Assembly: GCA_903813345.2 (NCBI GenBank)
Contig: CAIIXF020000001.1
Span: 56,406,270-56,470,269 of the forward strand
Length of the DNA stretch: 64,000 nt
Reading direction: 5' to 3'
From: Owenia fusiformis
Taxonomy: Eukaryota; Annelida; Polychaeta; Sabellida; Oweniidae
Part shown: piece after piece, positions 11,901 through 25,200 of the stretch
How the letters are laid out: every line of letters begins with the position of its first letter
How positions within the stretch are numbered: position 1 is the first letter of the stretch
Made by a program: the position numbers and the translations under genes
Notes under the pieces: model-generated
Databases searched by the model: none
Told to the model about the DNA's origin: nothing
The model's input: the letters and a program-made list of their open reading frames with translations, nothing else

Positions 11901-14900
11901 GTCCCCAATTTCTATTTTGAGCCTTTTCTGGACCTCCACTAATAGGTTTAGGAAATGGTCCTCTTGAAAAATGGGCCTAAATTTTTGAAAAATAGGCTGA
12001 TGTCCTTTTAACAATGTGGACCAGAATTTGTTATATTTGTAAATATTTGTTTACTTGTTGTCTTGTAGGCATGGAAACGATGGTGCACCCAGATACTCTC
12101 AGCATTGAGGTAAGAATCCAAGCCCTATAAACCATCTTACCTACTCAGTTGAATTACATTTTAGCTTAAAATCTTCAAAATCAAGAGTCTATAATAATAA
12201 TGATTATTGAAATCATACACCAAGGCCTCAATATCTTTGGAAATACTAGATCCCTTCAAGTGGGGAGACCAGATTTTATGATATTCATCAGTATTCTTCT
12301 GACTGTGTACAAATGTACAAGCTGATTGATATGTTAGTTACGATTGCTATAGAGTATTGTAATGTAAGGTCATAATGTCTAGCATGGTATCCGTGAGTCA
12401 TTTTCAATTGGAAAGATGCCATTCGATGTCTCTGGCATTTTACTTATCAATTTACCATTTATGCTAAGACTTCTTATCTGTAATAATCATGAATCTCATA
12501 AGCTTAATCTAATATGTGTTTCTTACATGTTTCTCTTCCTTATATGTAGCATGTAACAATCTACATTTGATTGATTTGATTTATATTCTACTGTTGTATT
12601 ATAATTCATTTGTGAAACTAATCTAGTGGCAAAAATGTCAAAAGTTCAAAAGGCTTAGATATATCTGTATCAGGGCTCATATGATTGTGCTTTTATTATA
12701 ATGGAAAACAATTCTTTCTGTTATCATGCGTTTATAGCGATACTAATCACTACAAGCTTGTCATAAAGGGTAAATAAAAAATGGAATTTTAGCATATTTG
12801 ATGTACTTGTCTTTATGACTTTATGTATGACCATGTTCACATAGACATATACATGTATCTAGAGTAACTATGACCTCAACATGTACATGTGTGCTGTCGT
12901 GAACTTCCCTCTTCCATTGAGGCATCCAATGCTCATCAATAACTCATTGTACCCTGAAGCTAAATCAACTAGCTATACTACCCTCTGATTGCTATTAACG
13001 ATTTTCTCAGTTTGATAAATCTCAAAAGTACGCTGCTTTGCTTTTTTGGCCTTATATGGAAGTTTGAATGTGAAATGAATGCTAGTGACGTGTATGCTTA
13101 AAAGGGAGTTAGTGGGAATTTGACCGCCAATAAGTCAAGATTAGTTAACACTATATTTGAACCAATTTGCCAATTTTGTCATCTAATTCTGAATATCTGT
13201 ATGTGATAGATGCGACAAGTCTTCAAATAAAACAGGACTATATCTGCTCGCCATTGATTGTGAGGAGGCGGTTTATTATTGTGATATGATAAGAAGAATC
13301 TCAAAATATGAGCCAGTGTGAGGCCATGTAAAATATAAAGTAAAAGTTTAGAATGCCCTTTTAGAGAATACATCTATAGAAATCTAATTTATCAGTCTAT
13401 CTATCCAATGTATGAGAGAGATAGTCTTCCCAAGATAGTAAAGGTTGTTGTGCCCAGGCCCACAATCCATTTATAGTATATTATCCTTGGTCTAGAGTCT
13501 AGACACATCATTTTCAAGAAGACAAATGTGAATGTTAAGTTGACCTGGTGATATTGATTTTTATGAAACATCGTATTGTAAGAACCAGCATCTGATGTCT
13601 GTTACTGTACTTCTACTTATTTTGGCAGCCGTTTTTGTTAAAGTCCACCAAATTAAGTAGTTGCTTAATTCCCCAGTAATTTAAGTACTATGGAAATTAC
13701 CCCGAAAATACCATGAGTACATTGTAATATTGCAAGTCCGCCAAATTGAGTAGCCACCAAATGTTCAAAACAGCAAATCTGCTAAAATAAGTAGTGGCAA
13801 AAGTAAAAGTACAGTATATAAAATTAAGATTATATTATAAGGTTGCTTGACATTTACTCAAAATTGATTTCAATTCTAATAATTACAGTACATATATAAG
13901 GGTTATGTACTGGGAGGTTTTGGATATGGGGTTTATCCAGAGAGAGATATGCATATCTACCTGAGGGACCATAGGGACCGAAGGTAGATGTGCATATCTC
14001 ACGAGGGATGAACCCAATATCCAAACCGACCGTACATAACTGCTTTATCCTATACCAAGTAGAGTTTTCTAATTTTCTTTCAATTTTTTTTATTTTTTCA
14101 ATTTTTTCACATTTTTAAATTTTTTCTATTTTTTTCTTTTTTTGAATTTTTTATTTTTTAAAATTTTTTTTCACATTTTTTAAATTTTTCTTATTTTTTC
14201 AATTTTTTCGAAGCGGGAAGATATGCCCTGGAGCGGGAGATATGGGGGTTCAGGATATGGAAACCTCAAAATCAGGATATGGGATATATCTTACCAACTT
14301 ATCTCCCTAAAACTTTACTTGGCATAGGATAAACTGATATATGTTATGTAAATGTATATAGTAATATTCATTTGGATCAAAATTGGGTGTTAAGTGGTCA
14401 AATTATACTCGCTCAAAGTACCATAAAAGTGCCCAAATTGAAAACCTAATGGTAATTTACTATTGAGCACAATTATTCCAAAATAATGTTTCACTGTCCA
14501 GTAAAGTATTTATCTATAATTAAAATCATATGATTAATCCCATTTATGTATCTGGCAATTGAAGTATAATTAATGTACATGTATAAAATTAAAAAGTCAC
14601 GATGTACAGTGTATATGTGTATGGTTTACATCTACAAAAACACTATATGAAGGAGTACCCTGAATTTGTTCGCTAACAAACAATGCCTCTTTAATAAGTT
14701 TGTCTGTGAATAGCTGTTAGAAATCCTCGAGTATTAAAGTCTCAGGCCATTATTCCAGAGATTGAATAATATTGTAAGAAGCTGAGGTGTTTAACATGTT
14801 GAATATGGTGTCTTCCATATACCTCTGAAGCTTCATTTGACTGCCACACTAGTATGAATAATTATTGTTCTGATACTAACAAGATCTTAATAATCCCAAG

Positions 14901-17900
14901 TGTAGCTTTCATTGTCTTTATGAGAATCTGAATGTGAAATTAATGCCAGTTACAATTGATGATGCATTTATGATGACTCTAACAAAGAATAATATTTTCT
15001 TGTTTTTTTCAGCTACTTACATTCCTGTGACCCTCCTATTATACACGGAAACCTGACTTGTGACACAATATTTATTCAACACAATGGACTCATAAAGATT
15101 GGCTCAGGTATGTTTCAACATAGTTGGAAGTTTAGGTGCATTTTATTCATTTTATGTACCATTCAATAAATAATAAATTTTAATGAATAAATTGAATTAA
15201 AAAATAATATGTAAAACTTGCATAGGTAATATGTTTGTGTTTGTATTCCAGTTGCTCCAGATGCAATATACAGCCATGTGAAAACTAACCGCGAACAGAC
15301 CAGAAATATGCATTACATTGCCCCGGAATATGCAGGTAGGTCAAAGGTTTTTAACATGTAGACCACCACAGGCACATTTAACTGTGTATAAATATTACGC
15401 CATTAGGGAATGACTCTCTTTGTTAAGTGATTCCATGTTCAATTCCTGGTTCAGATGAAGTCCTGGTTGCCCACTTGACTGAGTGGTTTGAAACTGCATA
15501 AAAGGCATTGTGTATGCTAGTAGTATTGGTAGTCTGGGTATTGGCTCAAAATAAACGTAGACCTTTTCAAAAGAATTTTTTGTGTATTCCATTGTTAATA
15601 CAAAAATTGTTTAAAGATGTATTATTATCTTTATATGGTGGTAATCGAAATAAGAACGAAAAAAGTGAAATGAAATATAATCCTGTTATTGATGCACTGT
15701 AAAACAGACAGAAACCTCCTGATTAAAAGTTACTACAGGGAGGTTATAGATATATGTATTGTGTTGTCCAAAAAGAACTATTATAATATCTATAACACTT
15801 TGCATTATATTTGTTAATTGTTAGAACTGCTATTGTTATTTATTTGATGATTAATTTGCTTCTTATTTGTCTTGTAGATAACAACCCTGTGACAACTGCT
15901 GTAGATATTTATTCATTTGGGATCTGTGCACTAGAGGTGAGTTATAAATTATAATTGGATGGTTAAAAAATTGAATACAACAAATATTTGAGATTGATTA
16001 ATTTATGTGTATTTATTTTGAACTTTTATGCCACATATTTGGGGCAACTTATTGTACCTGGAAACTTTGAATGTATAAAAAATACATGTCTATGACATTG
16101 AACATGAGGTGTAACGAGCCATGTCATATCTGTTTTAAATTACTTCTATTACCTTACCTATTGGAGCTCTTGTACTTTGTTGTTAATCCTAATACATCCT
16201 CCACTTCATGGGAAATGTTTTCTCTTGATATTTAATACAGACATTTTTATAACTCTTTACAGATGGCAGCGCTGAAGCTGCAAGGAAATGGGGAGTCAAG
16301 TCACCATGTTCCCCAGGAGACTATAGACCAAGCAATACTGTCACTAGGTGACCCACTTCTACAGGTGTGCAATAATAAAATTTTCAGACGGAAATATTTT
16401 TCATAAGCGTAGGACCATTCCTTAAATGCTGAATAATTTACCTGAATATTTGTTCACCCAACAAGTTTGTTATTTGTATGATTAAAATTTCTGTTATTTT
16501 CTTCATGAATTGTGTATCGTCAAGTAAAGGCAATTTTTTCACACTTTTTGATAGTTTCCAGGCAAATTGTGGTTGGGTCATTGAATGAATGTTTATTTGT
16601 ATTTCAGGACTTCATTAAGCGATGTCTACAGAAAGATGCCAAGTCTCGGCCGAAAGCTCGTGAATTGTTATTTCATGCCATGTTGTTTGAGGTCCACTCT
16701 CTGAAAGTTATGGCAGCTCATAGTTTTGTAAAAAATGCAAGTAAGTGGATTATGTTAATATTCTTAAACCTAAATCTGTGGAATAATACAAGCAGAACAT
16801 ATACTCCCCTCAAAATCGCCATAAAAATTACATCTAAAATGTAGTTTTAAAAACTGTTTATCAATTTTAGTATAAGATAAAATAAGATACAATAGATAGA
16901 TTTCACAACTCACTTAAACAGGCAATGTGCCTATTTTGGAAGGAAAAAGGACAAAATATTATATGAGACATGTCACTCACACAGCCAATCAAATATGATA
17001 AAAACTTTAATTTGGGATAATACTGAACTGAAAAAAAAATTACTCGCATAGAAAACAGCATTTGAAGTTCAGAGACTGAAAAAAGTGAATTACCACTTTT
17101 CACATTTGTGGATGTTTTAAATAACTCTTGGATTAAAAGATGGCGTATGCTTGAAAATCCTATCAAAATGAATGGATAATTAATGCAAACAACAATGCCA
17201 TCTTTCTATGGCATGGCTAAAAACTTGACACATATAAATTGATTGATCAAAAATATTTTTTCATGATCTAGTGTCAACTCTGATGTGGTCTGTTTGAGCT
17301 GTTTTTGGTGTCAAATGAAAGATCGGGTACTTATTTATTCATTGGAAATACTATGAAGATCAAAAGTGAGACTTCATTTACGCACTTTGTCCCTTTAAAG
17401 CATGTTCATTATTCCCATATAACGTATAACTTGGCGTTTGATAATGTCATCATTTATTGCGCAGCTCTATACATCCATAAGTGTGATATTCTTATAAATC
17501 GTTTTCCATATGTAAGACATCAACTTCACTGTGCAAACTTGCAGATATTCTTCCGGAGAACATGACAGATGAAGACAGACAGACTCGAACAAATCTTGAA
17601 CAAGTTATTGGTGAAATGGTACGCAAAGAAGGCACAGTGCAATGGAAGTAAGTGAGAATAAGTACAATCAGTCAGTTTTGTGTCATGACAAGTTCAAACC
17701 TTAATACAGAGTACTGATATACAGTGTGAATTGTATGATTAACTTGGATGAATCAAGAAACCTCATATTTTAAACATGGGTACACCATCAGTATAATCAG
17801 TATCTACCAAGTTTTAGGATTATTCAATGCGTTTAAGATTATTTGTAATTATAGTACACAATAATTAAATGTTTGAAATAAACAAGATTAAAAGTATAAA

Positions 17901-19475
17901 AAGATGCAGAAGAATGAAATATTAATCACTTAACTTGAGATTGTGACAAGGACAACATATACAGACTTGTGCATTGTTATGGTAATTCCTGTTTTATAAG
18001 AAATTTCAAATATCTCTATTTCAGATTCTCTCAAGTTCCAACTTTAGAATTAGAAAAGTTTTTAGAAGATGTGAGGTAAGATCAAAGTATGGTATATAAC
18101 ATAAAAAAGGGGGCGGCCTCATTATTACAATTAACACTACATTAAAATCCTCTATTGATTTATAATGATCCTACATTGGTCAACTTATCTTTCACTATTA
18201 ATCAATGATAATATACTAGGCTAAACACATTGGTATTACAGGAATGGCATCTACCCTTTAACAGCATTTACATTTCCAAAAACGCCCGATGTTCCAAGAC
18301 AACGGGCAGTCTCCCCTGAAATAGCAGAATCTGAGAAGTCTGAGACACCAGAACCTGTAGACTTAGAGACAAGAACTGTTGTCAACATGAATGCTAGTGT
18401 TGTAGTCAATCCTGAGGTGCCCAATGTTAGACAGGTAGGCTACATTTATGACTTAATTAACTTGTTGTTTATGAGGGGAAAAAAATAACAAGATAGAAAA
18501 GTATGAAACTTTAATTGGCCTTTCATGGAAGCTATTGAACAGATTCCCTTCTCATAAAGGAATCAAGAGTGAAAGAATTCAATTCTTGTCCATATTTGTT
18601 TTAGATTTGAAAAATTAAAAATACCATTGATAATATATTTTGAAACACTTTCATTTCTTAAAAGAAATCAATTTATTTTATCGAGACTTTTGACCTGTAT
18701 CCACAAGTCTTTTTCAAGATCTAATTTTTGAAATATATACTTACACCATACATGTATGTGACATCATAGAACAATGGGAAATTTAATTATGTAACAAACG
18801 TAAATCAAAAATAATGAAAAATGAATAATTCAATTTCTTATTGTGTACCCAGCTAACAATCCTGTTGCGAATGGATGACAAAATGAACAGACAGCTGAGC
18901 TGTGACTTCTCCACAGAGGATACTGCATCCACACTTGCAGATGAACTCGTTCATTATGGTTTCATCAATGAGGTAATTAAACGTTACACTTCATCATGTA
19001 GAATTTAATGAGGTGCAATTTGGACTCAACATTTAATAGAAGTGTTGCAGACTGTAAACTTAGCACTATGCACTATGATTCTATTTAGTGTAAATATCAC
19101 ACCATATAAATTGCTCACCTCATAAGTGACAAAAATTCCTGTGTATTCTTGTGAGAGGAGTAGATCTCGCATTATACTTTCGCCTATTTATGAAAGGGAA
19201 TATAGTTGTTTATTTTACTAGATGATTTACAAAGATAACTTTTTGAGGCATTGATAATTACAAAGAAGGTTTGTTATATATCATTGTCCAGCAGGAGTGT
19301 GAGTTCAAGTTTGCCTAAATGTTTGATTTAAATCACATTTATGGACGTAAATTTATTTTTTCAGGTGGACCGTGATAAGGTTACAACTCTTATAGAGGAT
19401 CATATCAAAGCCCCAACTATACCTGCCCAGCCACCAGTAGCTGTGGAGACTGCCAAAGAAATACATGTAAAATAG
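8937..19475 (+). CDS. NRBP1: Nuclear receptor-binding protein (NRBP1/2 family) pseudokinase, 5' partial
   Basis: NRBP proteins are catalytically dead kinase-fold scaffolds, linked to TSC22-family partners and ubiquitin-ligase adaptors. Exons with GT-AG borders and consistent phases: 8937-9065, 10422-10505, 12069-12109, 15013-15107, 15252-15335, 15878-15936, 16263-16364, 16608-16740, 17545-17647, 18025-18075, 18242-18434, 18853-18972 and 19365-19475 (TAG stop). They give 434 residues. Diagnostic stretches are FDNLIQLDHANLVKFHKYW, VIFITEYMSSGSLKQFLKKT, HSCDPPIIHGNLTCDTIF and VRNGIYPLTAF. The catalytic HRD is replaced by HGN, and DFG is absent (KIGSVAPD instead), while the APE motif is kept (YIAPEY). 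The C-terminus (LTILLRMDD...ELVHYGFINEVD) resembles the CCT/OSR1-C-like fold shared with WNK kinases. The human protein has about 100-120 more N-terminal residues; those exons were not found here and are probably upstream of the window. The NRBP1 versus NRBP2 label is not resolvable, because invertebrates usually have one copy. Confidence 0.93.
9135..9993. mobile_element. non-autonomous TIR element, Tc1/pogo-like ends
   Basis: The left end, CAGTAAAACCTGTCCGATGG, is mirrored by GCAGGTTTTACTG at the right end. TA dinucleotides lie at or near both ends. Subterminal copies of a CTCTCTGTAGGGAAAACCT / GAACAAGGAA motif occur at 9,160, 9,240, 9,310 and 9,920. CAGT-initial ends with TA targets fit the Tc1/mariner-pogo group. 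There is no transposase frame. It lies in the first NRBP intron seen in the window. Confidence 0.6.
10345..10399 (+). repeat. (AAAC)n microsatellite
   Basis: About 13 uninterrupted AAAC units. The array ends only about 22 bases before the NRBP exon starting at 10,422, so it lies right against the splice acceptor region. Confidence 0.95.
10576..11347 (+). mobile_element. 772-bp non-autonomous Helitron
   Basis: The 5' end is TCCCAACGAACGAAGTTC, preceded by A. The 3' end has a perfect 12-bp palindrome, ACTCCGCGGAGT (11,323-11,334), nine bases before a terminal CTAG (11,344-11,347) followed by T. This is the textbook Helitron arrangement: 5' TC, 3' hairpin, CTRR, insertion at A/T with no target duplication. 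An ATCCCAACGA / TCGTTGGGAT inverted pair also sits near both ends. A CCGT/CAGT short repeat occupies about 10,617-10,667. It is in an NRBP intron and does not code for protein. Confidence 0.75.
11348..12068. other. NRBP intron, nothing recognised
   Basis: AT-rich intron sequence between the Helitron and the exon at 12,069, with no repeat boundary or hidden exon. Confidence 0.6.
12110..13604. other. NRBP intron, nothing recognised
   Basis: AT-rich intron sequence with no element boundary that I could define. Confidence 0.6.
13605..13814. mobile_element. 210-bp MITE flanked by TA
   Basis: The left end, CTGTACTTCTACTTATTTTG, is mirrored by CAAAAGTAAAAGTACAG with partial internal matches (CTGCTAAAATAAGTAG on the right). 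TA dinucleotides flank it at 13,603-13,604 and 13,815-13,816, the usual Tc1/mariner-type target. No coding capacity. Confidence 0.65.
13899..14332 (+). mobile_element. composite palindromic element (hairpin unit plus TIR unit)
   Basis: Part A (about 13,905-14,042) is nearly one long palindrome: GGTTATGTACTGGGAGGTTT at the left is mirrored by AAACCGACCGTACATAAC at the right. Part B (about 14,044-14,332) has ends TTATCCTATACCAAGTAGAG and a matching ACTTGGCATAGGATAA, with a T-rich low-complexity core. The same A-B pair occurs in inverse orientation at 50,966-51,797, so A and B probably move together. It lies in an NRBP intron. Confidence 0.65.
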
Positions 19476-21890
19476 AACACTCATCATTATCTATAGTGCT
19501 AACTCAATGTGCAGCTTTTCTGTCTGCAATGGTGCAATGTCTGGACTCACAAAGAAAGTGGTTGTATCCCAGAATGCAAGTACAAGAGGTGATATCCCAG
19601 AGTACCTAGACATGACATACAGTATCTCATAAAACACAGAACATTGGAACAAAGGAGGAACATCGATCCAGCGGATTAATGTATTGTGATCCATAAGTTT
19701 AAATAATCCAAGGGATTAAAATAACCCAATGGATCAAAGGTTTAAGTATTGTTTACCAGGAGATTTAGGGGATGGCACTTGGAACTGATTTAGACTTGTA
19801 CTTGCCATATTAGCATAGTTTTAACAATTGTATTGACAACATGGTTTTACATGTTCAGTAAAACGATGCATTTTATGGCACATTTTAGAAGGGAATCTGT
19901 TTCAAGGTCAGACCGAAATTTTATATGAAATTTAAGCTGGCTGAAGCTGCACTGAATTGTCCAAAAGAGTATTTTATGCAGATTTCTTTTTAAATATTTC
20001 GTTGAATATTGATGTTAAGAAGTTGAACATGAAATTGGAACAAGTGACACGAATTTGTTCTTTTTGCACATGAAAAGCAAATTGTGATTTGTGCAATATA
20101 TCTTTCTTCAGCATTTTCTGAATTTGTCTGAATTATACTACAGAAGAACCTGAAAAGTAAAACACGAAAGAATTTGTTTGGTTCAGTGCACAAAGATTCT
20201 GGACTCATTTAAAAGGAGCTTCATAAACAAAAGTGTTTTACTTTTCATGGGGCTAATGAAGTTACTCTTATGAAACACTGATTGTTATTACTTGTTACAG
20301 ATGAACAGAAGGCAGGACTGTACTAGAGAAGTTTGAAATTATTTTGAGTAATTGGTTGATGGTCGAAATTGATGCAAAATAGACAAGTTGCTTTTATCTT
20401 TCAAGAAATCAGTTGGCCAAGATCAAAATGAAATGACTCTGGACCTCTGGGACAGCAGTAAAATCACACCTTGATGATGGTCATCATTATTGGACCATCA
20501 TTATCTTATGTCACATTATCGTGTCCATTTCAACATTGGATTTTATAGTGCTGCCTTCTGTTGATCATGTAAATTGTACCATTGGAAAGCTGTATATTTA
20601 TTATTGTTTTCCTGTACATTGTGTACATAGCTTTAAATTCTAAGATTGTGGAAATACATTGCACCTGTGTGCAACATGGGTCTTCTTAATGGTACATGGA
20701 CCTCTTAAACTGAGATTGGATTATACATGTTGATATAAGCAATGGATATTCATCAAAAAGTTAATGCAGTGATAGGCCCACAGAAAAATTGAATGTTTAA
20801 AAGATTCTCAGCATTGTAAAGGCTAATTGCTTGGTTATTGATTTAGTAAAATCAGTTGAAAGTTTCGGCAATAGATAAAGAGGTTGTTTAGACTCTTTTA
20901 CAAAATAGGCTCATAAGACAAGGAATGCAGTGAACAAAAAGTTACAATCAACTAATCTGTAACCTTTGCTGCCTTCTCAATTCTAAGATACATGGTTATT
21001 CACAAAAGCACGTGGCCAAAACAGTCCTTGAAGAAATATTCATATATTGGCTAAGTTTATGGATGTGAAAACATTATTCTGTAAAATATATACTACTGTA
21101 TAATATCCCTTGGCTACCAACCGTGTTATTCGTCTACATTTCATATTTCTGTATACTTTAAAGGGAATTAACAACTTCAGTTTCAAAAAAGTAAAAAATC
21201 AACAAAAATGTGTATATATATCAGTGTTTACTCTCATATCATATATTATTTATAATATCTCTCATTTACAGTATAATATCATTATTGTACATTACAATTG
21301 ATTTAATTCAATGGATAAGGGTCTTGACAAGTACATTATTATAAACATTTGGTACTAACATGGCCAGGATACAAGAGAACTTGGTACTAACATGGCCAGG
21401 ATACAAGAGAATTCTCTTGGTGTATTTCGTGATTTATCTTGAAATTTCATGTAAGCTTACGTCATGTAAGTTGAGAATCATTGAGATTCAATTGATCATT
21501 ATTACAAATCACGAACCACACTTACACAGCCAATATAATTCTGCGCCGTTCTGGCAACGTTCCGACACCGTTCCGGCACCGAAACCTTTTGACACCAAAA
21601 TTTGTTACCGGACTAGTCAGTCCATTTGGTTCCGAAACGTCACCGAAATTTGGCACCAAAACGGCGTCGAAAATCAGATTGCATTTTGGGGGTGGTATAT
21701 CCAAGTAATGGCCCTTGTAGTTATACCACAAACAAAAACTGAGCAATGGATGAAATCTCAACTTCCCTTGAAAATCACAATGATATTGAAACATAGTAAA
21801 TATTTCAACAGTATTACGAGTTCAAATTGTTCAAGGTTTATGCACAAATTGTGCTTTAGAAATTGCTCAAAATAAATTTCATTTTATACA
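19476..21890 (+). other. NRBP 3' untranslated region and flank
   Basis: About 2.4 kb of AT-rich sequence with no exon, from the NRBP stop to an AATAAA. A 31-bp tandem duplication (CTAACATGGCCAGGATACAA core) lies at about 21,355-21,416. A locally CG-rich patch of short CCG-ACACCG-type repeats lies at about 21,540-21,670. Confidence 0.55.
21871..21876 (+). terminator. candidate NRBP polyadenylation signal AATAAA
   Basis: A canonical hexamer about 2.4 kb after the NRBP stop, followed by a T-rich stretch. It is the clearest hexamer noticed in the 3' flank; nearer variants were not excluded. Confidence 0.5.
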
Positions 21891-21957
21891 ATATATGCTT
21901 TGTTCTCCTGTTGATATTTGGCAATGTGGTAATGTAAGTAATGTGTGGTACATGGTA

Positions 21958-21963
21958 TTTATT
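21958..21963 (-). terminator. candidate SASS6 polyadenylation signal
   Basis: TTTATT on the plus strand, AATAAA on the minus strand, about 290 bp after the SASS6 stop. It lies less than 100 bp from the NRBP signal, so the two convergent transcripts probably abut or overlap. Confidence 0.5.
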
Positions 21964-22249
21964 TGGCAGTATATGTAAATGGAGGGACCATCACTACAAC
22001 TTAAACACATCATTTCCCTTTTACATGAATCAAAAGGAGGTAGTTAATTTTGAAGTTTGAGATATACTTGATCATCATCACCCATATTCTGGAATTATTT
22101 ATATCAAAATTGAGTATGTGAAAATGCAGAGGCTCTTTTACAAATTGAGAGTTGTCATTTGTGAAACAATCAAGTTTAAGACCTTGAACCTGGTAAGTCA
22201 CACCAGGACTGTCAGTTTTAAGGTCATTCCTGAAATAGCTGCCTTAATG

Positions 22250-25200
22250 TTAAGTCCGTGCCTGAGATGGGAAATATGCAGAGGCCAGTGTTGGTTGTTT
22301 GGCGACCAAAGCAGGCCTTGTGTTGGGTATTATTCCCTGTTTACTCAATCTGGTACTACCAGTTGCCAAGGAGACAGGAACAGTCTTGTTGCTAGAGGAT
22401 TTCTGCAGGTACTTTGGATCCAGTGGTGGATCACTGAAACAGATGTATGCCAATGTATACTTGTTATATGTGAAAAACATGTAGGCTGATAATAACAACT
22501 TTGTTAATTTCTGCTCTCAGTACCATAATGATATAATGCTCTATAGGAATGTCACCAACATTATCAATGATCTCTAGGTTCCACATGGTCAGATTCATTT
22601 TGCAAGTAAAAAAGATGAAATTCAGATTTTGCAAGGATGAAGACCATGTGACATTCAATAAACACAATAGAACCTACAATTATCTATATTTGGCTTCATT
22701 AGAGGAAAGTATTACATGGTGTCTCCTGCATAATTTTTTTTACATAAAAATTGCTTCATACTGGGGGGGAAAAGGCTGTAATTTTATTGAAAATGCTTCT
22801 TATTATACAATGATTTAATGACAATAGATCTTCAAACTTCAAACTTTAATGACATATTGTCTTTAAATGTTACTTTATAGAATAATGTCACAATTATAAA
22901 CATACTTTTCCTTATTGCGATGCGGTGTTGGTGAAGTTTTGGGGGAGATCTCTTCGGGTATTGGTGGTATGGGGCTGGTACGACTGAGGGTCACAGCTGA
23001 TGGTCTCGATAACCCTGGTTGGAACTGCACCTGATAGTATATGTATTCAAACTTTAAAATAGTACTGAACTTACATTAACTATTAAAAAACACATGTTGT
23101 GATAAAACAAGATATTGTGTAAATGAGATCATACCCTTAAGTAACTGAGTAAGCTCTTGTGATCATATCATGTGAAAAAGATGACTGGTCATGTTGATCT
23201 TAAACAATTAATTTCACGGGTAGTATCTAAAGCCCCGCTATGATTTGAAATCGCGAGCAAGTTCCCGCTGAAATCACGAGGAATAAAAAGAAGTCATGGG
23301 TTCTTTTTTTGTGTTCTTGAATTGTATGATTAACAAAACGTTTTCTTTTAATTTTTCCCAATGATTACATGGTATTGAGACTAAAAAAGCAACTGCTGGA
23401 AAAAATGTATCACGAGCGGTCGTTCTGTGGTTCGTTATTTGTCAATTGAAGAGAGAAAGTATCATTTTGAATCTTTATCTATATATTTCTATACGTTATT
23501 GGTGAAGAACGATGTTGTCCTGTGCTTGAAATAACGATAGTGATATGAAATAAAGATGTACCGAGTTTCACTTCCTAAAGCTTTACAGAACATTTTATAT
23601 TTAAATTTTATCATATCCCTCAAGGCCCCGCTTCTAGCAGGAGCAATTAAGCAAAGATCCCGCTGAAATCAGGAGGAGGCCCTGCTGAAAACATGAGGAG
23701 GTCCCGCTGAAAACACGAGCAAGTGTCTCTCAAAAATGGAGTGAATCCCGATTATACCCTGAAAATCTCCCACTTTCGTACCCACCTTGATCCATTATTG
23801 TACCCAGTTTGATGAATAGCAAATAATGTTAAACATTTTAACCTCATTTTCATAATTTGAAGTAATATAAGTTATTGAATGATTTGAAGTGCAATATAGG
23901 ATATATTGTGCTCAAAAAATTCTGTATTGGCACGAGATGAAATCAAGTAGAAATACAGCATATCGAGAGCACAATATATCCTATGTTGCGCTTCAAATCG
24001 TTGTATAACGTTTTTTATCGTGTGAGCTTACTACATAGTCCATAGAAAATATTCTGTATTCTCTGTATTGCAACTGTCCCCTCTGTTCCATCTTTGAGTA
24101 CAAGAATAAGCGTGCGTTTAGGTCAACCTAAAAATGATTTAGTCAGAATAATGTTTATGAATATTATTCCTATATCAATCTCCCGTTGCTTACTTGCTTG
24201 CTCGCTTCCTCCCTTCCTTGCTTCTTCGCTTCCTTCCTTCCTGGCTTCCTTCCTCGCTTCCTCACATCCTACTTTCCTCGCTTCCTTCCATCCTTGCTTC
24301 CTTCCTTCTTTGCTTCCTCACTTCGTTCCTTCGCTTCCTCCCTTCCTAGCTTCCTTCCTTCCTCACTTCCCTCCTTTCTTTCTTGCTTCCTTCCTTGCTT
24401 CCATCCTCGCTTCCTTCCTTCCTCCCTTCCTTGCTTCCTCGCATTCTTGGATCCTTCCTTCCTCGCTTCCTTCCTTCCATCCTTGCTTCCTTCCTTCCTT
24501 TCTTGCATCCTCCCTTCCTTGCTTCCTCACTCCCTTCCTTCTTCGCTTCCTTGCATCCTTCCTTCCTCGCTTCGTTCCTTCCTTGCTTCCTCGCTTACTT
24601 CCTTCCTCGCATCCTTCCTTCCTTGCTTCCTCCCTTCCTTGCTTCCTCCCTTCCTTGCTTCTTTCCCTCCTTGCTTCCTTCCTTCCTGGCTTCCTTCCTT
24701 CCTCGCTTCTTTCCTTCGTCGCTTCCTTCCTTCCTTGCTTCTTTCCTTCCTCGCTTCCTACCTTCCTTTCTTCCTTGCCTCTTCTTTTCTTGCTTCCTTC
24801 CTTCTTTACTTCCTTCCTTCCTCGCATCTTTCCTTCCTCGCTTCCTTCCTTCCTCGCCTCTCTCTTTCATCGCTTCCTTCCTTCCCTCATCGCTTCCTTC
24901 CTTCCTCGCCTCTTCTTTCTTGCTTCCTTCCTTCCTTGCTTCCTCGCTTCCTTCCGTCCTCGCATCTTTCCTTCATCGCTTCCTTCCTACCTTGCTTCCT
25001 CGCTTCCTTCCTTCCCTCCTTCCATGCTTCCTACCTTGCTTCCTCGCTTCCTTCCTTCCTCACTTCCCTCCTTCCTTGCTTCCATCCTTCCTCGCTTCCT
25101 TCTTTCCTCATTCCTTGCTTCCTCGCTTCTTTCGTTTTTTCCTCGCGTCCTTCCTTTCTCGCTCCATTCCTTTCTTGCTTCCTCGCTTCCATCTTTCCTC

